Part shown: positions 59,468 to 64,000 of the stretch, piece by piece
Numbering within the stretch: the first letter of the stretch is position 1
Layout: each line of letters begins with the position of its first letter
Source: Lachnospiraceae bacterium
GTDB lineage: Bacteria > Bacillota > Clostridia > Lachnospirales > Lachnospiraceae
Reading direction: 5' to 3'
NCBI GenBank assembly: GCA_017396145.1
Contig: JAFQMS010000010.1
Span: 43,656 to 107,655 of the forward strand
Length of the DNA stretch: 64,000 nucleotides
Position numbers and translations under genes: made by a program
The notes under the pieces: model-generated
Database searches by the model: none
What the model saw: the letters and a program-made list of their open reading frames with translations, nothing else
Told to the model about the DNA's origin: nothing

Positions 59468-60352
59468 ATGTGGATTGCAGATAATTGGAAAGACTATGAA
59501 GTTATAGATACCTCTCAAGGTGAGAAACTCGAAAGATGGGGTGAATACCTGTTGATAAGGCCGGATCCTCAGGTTATATGGAATGTGGATAAAAAGCATT
59601 ACGGTTGGAAGAAGCCGGATGGACATTATCATAGAAGTGCTAAAGGTGGAGGAGAGTGGGAATCTTTTGGACTTCCTAAAACCTGGCAGATAGAATATAG
59701 AGAATTGAAGTTTAATCTTCAACCATTTAGTTTTAAGCATACAGGATTGTTTCCTGAGCAAGCTGTAAATTGGGATTGGTTCAGTAATCTAATTAGTGCA
59801 GAGAAAGATAAAAGACCTATTAAAGTTCTTAATCTTTTTGCCTACACAGGTGGCGCAACTTTAGCAGCAGCAAAAGCGGGAGCAAGTGTAACTCATGTGG
59901 ATGCTTCAAAGGGAATGGTGACATGGGCTAAAGAGAATGCTGCATTGTCGGGACTGGCAGATGCTCCAATCAGGTATCTTGTGGATGATTGTATGAAATT
60001 TGTTGCCAGAGAGATTAGAAGAGGAAATGTTTATGATGGAATAATAATGGACCCACCTTCCTATGGCAGGGGACCTAAGGGAGAGATATGGAAGATTGAA
60101 GAACAGGTGCATGAACTTGTGAAACAATGTGCAATGCTTCTTAGTGAAGATCCGTTATTCTTCTTAATTAATTCATACACAACAGGATTGCAACCTGCGG
60201 TGCTATCGTATATGATAGGAATTGAAGTTGCAAAAAAATATAAAGGAAAGGTTACAGCGGATGAAATAGGCCTTCCTGTGAAAGAAACAGGCTTGGTTCT
60301 TCCGTGCGGGGCATCAGGAAGATGGGAAAAGAATATAAAGACTTTAAATTAG
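59468..60352 (+). CDS. Class I SAM-dependent rRNA methyltransferase (RlmI-like family)
   Basis: 294 residues. Rossmann-type methyltransferase with SAM-binding KVLNLFAYTGGATLAAAKAG and HVDASKGMVTWAKENA, then the catalytic IIMDPPSYGRGPKGE. The layout fits the S-adenosylmethionine-dependent RNA methyltransferase family related to RlmI and its shorter, N-terminally different forms; the target base is unknown. Overlaps the following small gene. Confidence 0.82.
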   Translation: MWIADNWKDYEVIDTSQGEKLERWGEYLLIRPDPQVIWNVDKKHYGWKKPDGHYHRSAKGGGEWESFGLPKTWQIEYRELKFNLQPFSFKHTGLFPEQAVNWDWFSNLISAEKDKRPIKVLNLFAYTGGATLAAAKAGASVTHVDASKGMVTWAKENAALSGLADAPIRYLVDDCMKFVAREIRRGNVYDGIIMDPPSYGRGPKGEIWKIEEQVHELVKQCAMLLSEDPLFFLINSYTTGLQPAVLSYMIGIEVAKKYKGKVTADEIGLPVKETGLVLPCGASGRWEKNIKTLN

Positions 60353-60702
60353 AAGATATACCAAAACTTAAAATGGGTGCAATTATAGTTGGAATTGTAT
60401 TGGCGATTATAGCTGTGGTTTGGAGTACTATTTCAATGGGAAAGAATACATCTATTGAATTAGAACTAAAAGTTGGAGAAACTATAGATATTGGTTCAGT
60501 GAAGGTGGAATTAGATGATGAGGGTAAGGTTAAAGGAAGCAATGAGCATGTGAGTTGTTCGGTTAATCAGGACCCTGTCAATAAAGATATGAAACTTATT
60601 AAGATAACAGGTGTTAGTAAGGGAAAGGCAACAATTAAAGTTACATCTGTTACAGAAGGGGAATATACTACCTACAAATATAAGATAAAAGTTGTTGATT
60701 AA
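60322..60702 (+). CDS. Small membrane-anchored protein with Ig-like beta domain
   Basis: About 126 residues, not recognised. One membrane span (about 18-38, MGAIIVGIVLAIIAVVWSTI) and a beta-rich outer domain ending KGKATIKVTSVTEGEYTTYKYKIKVVD, a pattern like bacterial Ig-like folds. The start is uncertain: ATG 60322 has an AGGAAG directly adjacent, and the GTG at 60304 has no clear ribosome site. The gene overlaps the methyltransferase by ~30 bases. A short hairpin (60712-60731) without T tract follows. Confidence 0.55.
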   Translation: MGKEYKDFKLEDIPKLKMGAIIVGIVLAIIAVVWSTISMGKNTSIELELKVGETIDIGSVKVELDDEGKVKGSNEHVSCSVNQDPVNKDMKLIKITGVSKGKATIKVTSVTEGEYTTYKYKIKVVD

Positions 60703-60810
60703 TTATGGGTTTACTGGCAGGGAATGCCGGTTGTTAATAATGCACAATAAAAAGAAAAAAGTTTATGAATTTTTTTAATAAATAATTTTTGGAAAAAAAT
60801 AAAAAAAGTG

Positions 60811-60839
60811 TTGCAATGGTGGAAATAATAGTGTATACT
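60811..60839 (+). promoter_or_regulatory. Promoter of the S10 ribosomal operon
   Basis: TTGCAA (60811-60816), 17 bases, TATACT (60834-60839). It is 229 bases ahead of the rpsJ ATG. Confidence 0.7.
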
Positions 60840-61067
60840 GACTTTTGCTGTGACATTGATAGCGTTGAAGCGTGAGGTTGCTGCTTATGCAGGTTTTTCC
60901 GTGGAGCGAATGTCAAGTTAGGAAACTGGCGACAAGTCACTGTACCAAAAGTTATTTCTGCCAAGAGAGCAGATAAACGTGTGTTAATCGCTGCGATACA
61001 CACGGTTGAGTGTACAGTCACCGCTTGTCGTACTGATTTAAAGTGCGAAAAGGAGGCGACTTTTTTT
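60840..61067 (+). promoter_or_regulatory. Structured 5' leader of the S10 operon, possible ribosomal protein-controlled attenuator
   Basis: This 228-base non-coding leader shows several pairing options. TGACATT (60851-60857) pairs with AATGTCA (60909-60915). ACTGTAC (60939-60945) pairs with GTACAGT (61013-61019). CGTGTGT...ATCGC/GCGAT...ACACACG (60978-61004) makes a strong inner hairpin. At the end, CGAC plus seven T (61057-61067) lies directly before the ATG, preceded by AGGAGG (61051-61056). S10 operons are autoregulated by L4 through leader structures in E. coli; the same here is inference. Confidence 0.55.
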
Positions 61068-61378
61068 ATGGCAAGTCAGATAATGAGAATTACATTAAAG
61101 GCTTATGAGCATCAGTTAGTTGATCAGTCAGCTGCAAAGATTATCGAGACTGTAAAGAAAACAGGATCTAAGGTGAGTGGACCAGTGTACTTCCAACTAA
61201 GAAGGAAGTAGTTACTATTCTTAGAGCTGTTCACAAGTACAAAGACTCGAGAGAGCAGTTTGAGCAGAGAACTCATAAGAGACTTATTGATATCATTACA
61301 CCAAGCCAGAAGACAGTTGATGCATTATCAAGATTAGAGATGCCAGCTGGTGTTCACATTGATATTAAGATGAAGTAA
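61068..61378 (+). CDS. rpsJ: 30S ribosomal protein S10, broken by a one-base frameshift
   Basis: S10 of the small subunit and of transcription antitermination complexes. The N-terminal 40 residues are canonical ([20 protein letters not shown] and onward to GSKVSGPV). Where the expected Pro-Leu-Pro-Thr follows, the codon has only two bases (TA at 61188-61189), and the uninterrupted frame stops at 61209 after a short wrong tail. From 61190 the correct protein continues in the next frame: [20 protein letters not shown], ending GVHIDIKMK and stop 61376-61378. With one base restored the protein is 103 residues, the normal length. A sequence error is the most economical explanation since the gene is essential. 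Confidence 0.92.
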
Positions 61379-61503
61379 TTCAAACCAAACATGAAGAAAT
61401 CCTTAGGGTTTAGTTATAGAGTCCTTGACTTTGTGATAAGCCATCTAGGATGATTGCGCGAAATGCGTAATCCGCTGTAGATTTTATTAGGAGGACAAAT
61501 TTA

Positions 61504-62184
61504 ATGAAGAAAGCGATTTTAGCTACAAAAGTCGGAATGACTCAAATCTTCAATGAAGATGGTGTTTTAACACCAGTTACTGTATTACAGGCTGGACCAT
61601 GTGTAGTAACACAGGTTAAGACAGTTGAAAAAGACGGATACAGTGCAGTACAGGTTGGCTACGGCCAGACAAAAGTTAAGACAATTGCAAAGGATAATCT
61701 TAAGAAGAAAGTTGTAAGACATCCACACGGCGTTGTTAAGGCTTTACAGGGACATTTTGCAAAGGCAAATGTTGAACCAAAGAAATACTTAAAGGAATTC
61801 AAATTCGAGAATGCTTCTGAGTATGAAGTGGCACAGGAAATCAAAGCTGACATCTTTGCAGCAGGCGACAAGGTTGACGCAACTGCAAGAACAAAAGGTA
61901 AAGGCTTCCAGGGCGCAATTAAGAGACATGGTTTGTCAAGAGGACCTATGGCTCACGGTTCTAAGTATCATCGTCATGCAGGTTCAAACGGTGCATGTTC
62001 TGATCCAAGCCGTGTATTCAAGGGTAAGAAGATGGCTGGTCACATGGGTAATGTTCGTGTAACTATCCAGAACCTTGAAGTAGTAAGAGTTGACGCAGAG
62101 AACAATGTAATCCTTGTTAAGGGTGCTGTTCCTGGACCAAAGAAATCTTTAGTAATATTAAAAGAGTCAGTAAAGGCTATTTAG
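61504..62184 (+). CDS. rplC: 50S ribosomal protein L3
   Basis: 226 residues, beginning [20 protein letters not shown]. The signature [20 protein letters not shown] leads to the [23 protein letters not shown] segment that approaches the peptidyl transferase centre. AGGAGG precedes the ATG. The 125-base gap after rpsJ holds a hairpin formed by GGAT..TTGCGC and GCGTAATCC (61450-61474). Confidence 0.96.
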   Translation: MKKAILATKVGMTQIFNEDGVLTPVTVLQAGPCVVTQVKTVEKDGYSAVQVGYGQTKVKTIAKDNLKKKVVRHPHGVVKALQGHFAKANVEPKKYLKEFKFENASEYEVAQEIKADIFAAGDKVDATARTKGKGFQGAIKRHGLSRGPMAHGSKYHRHAGSNGACSDPSRVFKGKKMAGHMGNVRVTIQNLEVVRVDAENNVILVKGAVPGPKKSLVILKESVKAI

Positions 62185-62209
62185 TGCTTAAGGAAGGAGG
62201 CAATGACAG

Positions 62210-62866
62210 ATGGCAAAAGTATCTGTATATAATATCGAAGGTAAAGAAGTTGAGACTTTAGAACTTAACGACTCAGTCTTCGGAGTTGAAATAAATGAAC
62301 ACTTAGTTCATATGGCAGTTTTACAGCAGTTAGCTAACAAGCGTCAGGGTACACAAAGTGCCAAGACTCGTTCAGAGGTTAGCGGCGGCGGAAGAAAACC
62401 ATGGAGACAGAAGGGAACAGGTCATGCAAGACAGGGTTCTACAAGAGCTCCACAGTGGAAAGGCGGCGGCGTTGTATTTGCTCCAAAGCCAAGAGATTAT
62501 TCATTCAAGCTTAATAAGAGAGAAAAAGCTCTCGCTATGAAATCAGTACTTACTTCAAAAGTTACAGAAAGCAAATTAGTTGTTTTAGATAGCATTAACT
62601 TTGAAGAGATTAAGACTAAGAATGTAGTAAATATGTTAAACAACCTTAAGGTTGAAAAGGCATTCATCGTTACTAACGGAAAGAATGATAAGCTTGTAGC
62701 ATCAGCTAACAACATCCCAACAGTAAGAACTGGTCTTGTAGAGGTTGTTGTAGATGAAGATAAGAAGATGGTAAACAGCACACTTAACGTATATGACTTA
62801 TTAAAGTATGATACATTAGTTGTTACTAAGGACGCTGTAGCAGCAATCGAGGAGGTGTACGCATAA
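62210..62866 (+). CDS. rplD: 50S ribosomal protein L4
   Basis: 218 residues; begins MAKVSVYNIEGKEVETLELN. The extended loop region has RQGTQSAKTRSEVSGGGRKP and GGVVFAPKPRDYSFKLNKRE. L4 binds 23S rRNA and, in some bacteria, represses its own operon through the leader. It overlaps rplW by one base (TAATGG). Confidence 0.96.
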   Translation: MAKVSVYNIEGKEVETLELNDSVFGVEINEHLVHMAVLQQLANKRQGTQSAKTRSEVSGGGRKPWRQKGTGHARQGSTRAPQWKGGGVVFAPKPRDYSFKLNKREKALAMKSVLTSKVTESKLVVLDSINFEEIKTKNVVNMLNNLKVEKAFIVTNGKNDKLVASANNIPTVRTGLVEVVVDEDKKMVNSTLNVYDLLKYDTLVVTKDAVAAIEEVYA

Positions 62867-63165
62867 TGGCAGATTTAAAATACTATGACGTTATCCTTAA
62901 GCCAGTAGTAACTGAAAAGAGTATGGATATCATGGCTGAAAAGAAATACACATTTCTTGTTCATACAGACGCAACTAAGACTCAGATTAAAGAGGCTGTA
63001 GAAAAGATGTTCGAAGGAACAAAGGTTGCAAGCGTTAAAACAATGAATCCTGATGGTAAGAAGCGTAGAAGAGGTATGGTAGTTGGAAAGACTGCTAAGA
63101 AGAAGAAAGCTATCGTACAGCTTACAGCAGATAGTGCTGAAATCGAAATCTTCCAGGGATTATAA
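62866..63165 (+). CDS. rplW: 50S ribosomal protein L23
   Basis: 99 residues, starting MADLKYYDVILKPVVTEKSM. The KYTFLVHTDATKTQIKEAVE helix-strand pattern is standard. L23 lies at the exit tunnel and docks trigger factor and SRP. It overlaps rplD by one base. Confidence 0.96.
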   Translation: MADLKYYDVILKPVVTEKSMDIMAEKKYTFLVHTDATKTQIKEAVEKMFEGTKVASVKTMNPDGKKRRRGMVVGKTAKKKKAIVQLTADSAEIEIFQGL

Positions 63166-63185
63166 AAATAAGTAACAGACAATAT

Positions 63186-63254
63186 ACGCCAAACTGCTTA
63201 TGGCAGCCCTTATTCAAGAGCGTGCAATAAGGCACGAATACGGGAAGCAGGCGT
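63186..63254 (+). promoter_or_regulatory. Nested hairpin structure between rplW and rplB
   Basis: Three stacked stems close on each other: ACGC with GCGT and CTGCTT with AAGCAG outside, CCC with GGG and TATTC with GAATA in the middle, and GTGC with GCAC at the tip (loop AATAAG). Internal bulges separate them. There is no T tract, so it is not a terminator. A regulatory or mRNA-processing element is possible. Confidence 0.7.
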
Positions 63255-63288
63255 GATAATTAAATGCAAACTTGAAAGGAGTGCAGAC

Positions 63289-64000
63289 ATGGGAATTAAA
63301 ACTTATAACCCATATACACCTTCGAGAAGACACATGACTGGCTCAGATTTCTCAGAAATCACTAAGTCAGTACCTGAAAAGTCTTTGGTAGTATCATTAA
63401 AGAAAAATGCTGGTCGTAACAACCAGGGTAAAATCACTGTAAGACATCAGGGTGGTGGCTCAAGAAGAAAATATAGAATCATCGACTTTAAGAGAAAGAA
63501 GGACGGAATTCCAGCTAAGGTTGTTAGCATTGAATACGATCCAAACAGAACAGCAAACATCGCATTAATCTGTTATGCAGATGGCGAGAAAGCATATATC
63601 CTTGCACCAAACGGTTTAAAAGTTGGTACAACATTAATGAATGGTGAAGATGCCGAAGTTAAGGTTGGTAACTGCATGCCATTATCAAAGGTTCCAGTTG
63701 GTACAATGATTCACAACATCGAACTTTATCCTGGTAAGGGCGGACAGTTAGTTCGTTCAGCAGGTAACAGTGCACAGCTTATGGCTAAAGAAGGTAAGTA
63801 CGCTACACTTCGTCTTCCTTCAGGCGAAATGAGAATGGTGCCAATTATCTGTAGAGCAACAATCGGTCAGGTTGGAAATATCGACCATGAACTTATCAAC
63901 ATTGGTAAGGCAGGACGTAAGCGTCACATGGGTATCAGACCTACAGTTCGTGGTTCTGTAATGAACCCTAATGACCATCCACACGGTGGTGGTGAAGGTA
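63289..64000 (+). CDS. rplB: 50S ribosomal protein L2, cut by the window end
   Basis: First 237 residues of L2, starting [20 protein letters not shown]. The [10 protein letters not shown] and [21 protein letters not shown] segments, and the conserved [12 protein letters not shown] at the last visible residues, are typical of the peptidyl transferase-proximal protein. GAAAGGAG precedes the ATG. The remaining C-terminal ~40 residues are outside the window. Confidence 0.96.
   Translation, partial: MGIKTYNPYTPSRRHMTGSDFSEITKSVPEKSLVVSLKKNAGRNNQGKITVRHQGGGSRRKYRIIDFKRKKDGIPAKVVSIEYDPNRTANIALICYADGEKAYILAPNGLKVGTTLMNGEDAEVKVGNCMPLSKVPVGTMIHNIELYPGKGGQLVRSAGNSAQLMAKEGKYATLRLPSGEMRMVPIICRATIGQVGNIDHELINIGKAGRKRHMGIRPTVRGSVMNPNDHPHGGGEG

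Overview
The window is a 64 kb piece of a low-GC Firmicutes chromosome, most likely from Clostridia, family Lachnospiraceae. The support is indirect: AT-rich DNA with strong AGGAGG-type ribosome sites and frequent GTG/TTG starts, a Na+-type F-ATPase, a clostridial 2[4Fe-4S] ferredoxin, MecA, GdpP, spore-type genes (CotS family, CwlD-like amidase) and a proline tRNA synthetase of the short archaeal/eukaryotic-like type. No rRNA, tRNA, insertion sequence, prophage or CRISPR array was seen. The gene order is that of a core chromosome with a few lineage-specific modules.

Layout. 1-3.7 kb: end of a carbohydrate ABC importer (binding protein, two permeases) facing a YesL/DUF624 gene. 3.8-7.8 kb: proS, cca and a CotS-family gene. 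7.8-10 kb (minus strand): a CpsC-CpsD-CpsB tyrosine-phosphorylation cassette with a frameshift in CpsD. 10-16 kb: pullulanase, then gdpP-rplI-dnaB. 16-18.4 kb: an unknown gene, a 56-aa ferredoxin, a DUF1858 protein and mecA. 18.7-21.8 kb: an unusual module of a Ser/Thr kinase fused to a degenerate ParA/CpaE-like domain, a CpaE-like ATPase and a CpaB-like SAF protein. 22-28.4 kb: a PTS EIIC-like protein, a GH18 cell-wall protein, a CwlD-like amidase, Sua5, a YwlE homologue that has lost its catalytic residues, rpiB and a DUF402 protein. 28.4-36.5 kb: the complete ATP synthase operon plus ywmB. 36.6-39.1 kb: a large secreted protein ending in a degenerate C39-like domain. 39.2-45.1 kb: an M29 aminopeptidase and the nucleoside salvage set deoB, BMP lipoprotein, deoC, cdd, pdp. 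45.2-49.1 kb: a regulator, an unknown protein, an amidohydrolase, ApbE and aldolase. 49.3-50.8 kb: VTC-domain protein with DUF4956. 50.9-57.8 kb: zinc ribbon, TPM, Asn/Met-rich protein, MoxR, DUF58 and transglutaminase operon. 58-60.7 kb: NlpC/P60 hydrolase, methyltransferase, small membrane protein. 60.8-64 kb: start of the S10 ribosomal operon (rpsJ, rplC, rplD, rplW, rplB partial).

How the genes work together. The salvage genes turn nucleosides into bases and glyceraldehyde-3-phosphate plus acetaldehyde. The ATP synthase carries a full Na+-binding signature in subunit c, so energy coupling is probably by sodium. Cell-wall and surface genes (GH18, CwlD-like, NlpC/P60, CpsBCD, MoxR-DUF58-transglutaminase) recur along the window.

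Two genes, cpsD and rpsJ, are each broken by a single missing base while the rest of each protein stays perfectly readable. rpsJ is essential, so sequence error is a serious possibility for both. Function calls rest on motif recognition by eye. Promoters, terminators and starts were read directly from the bases.
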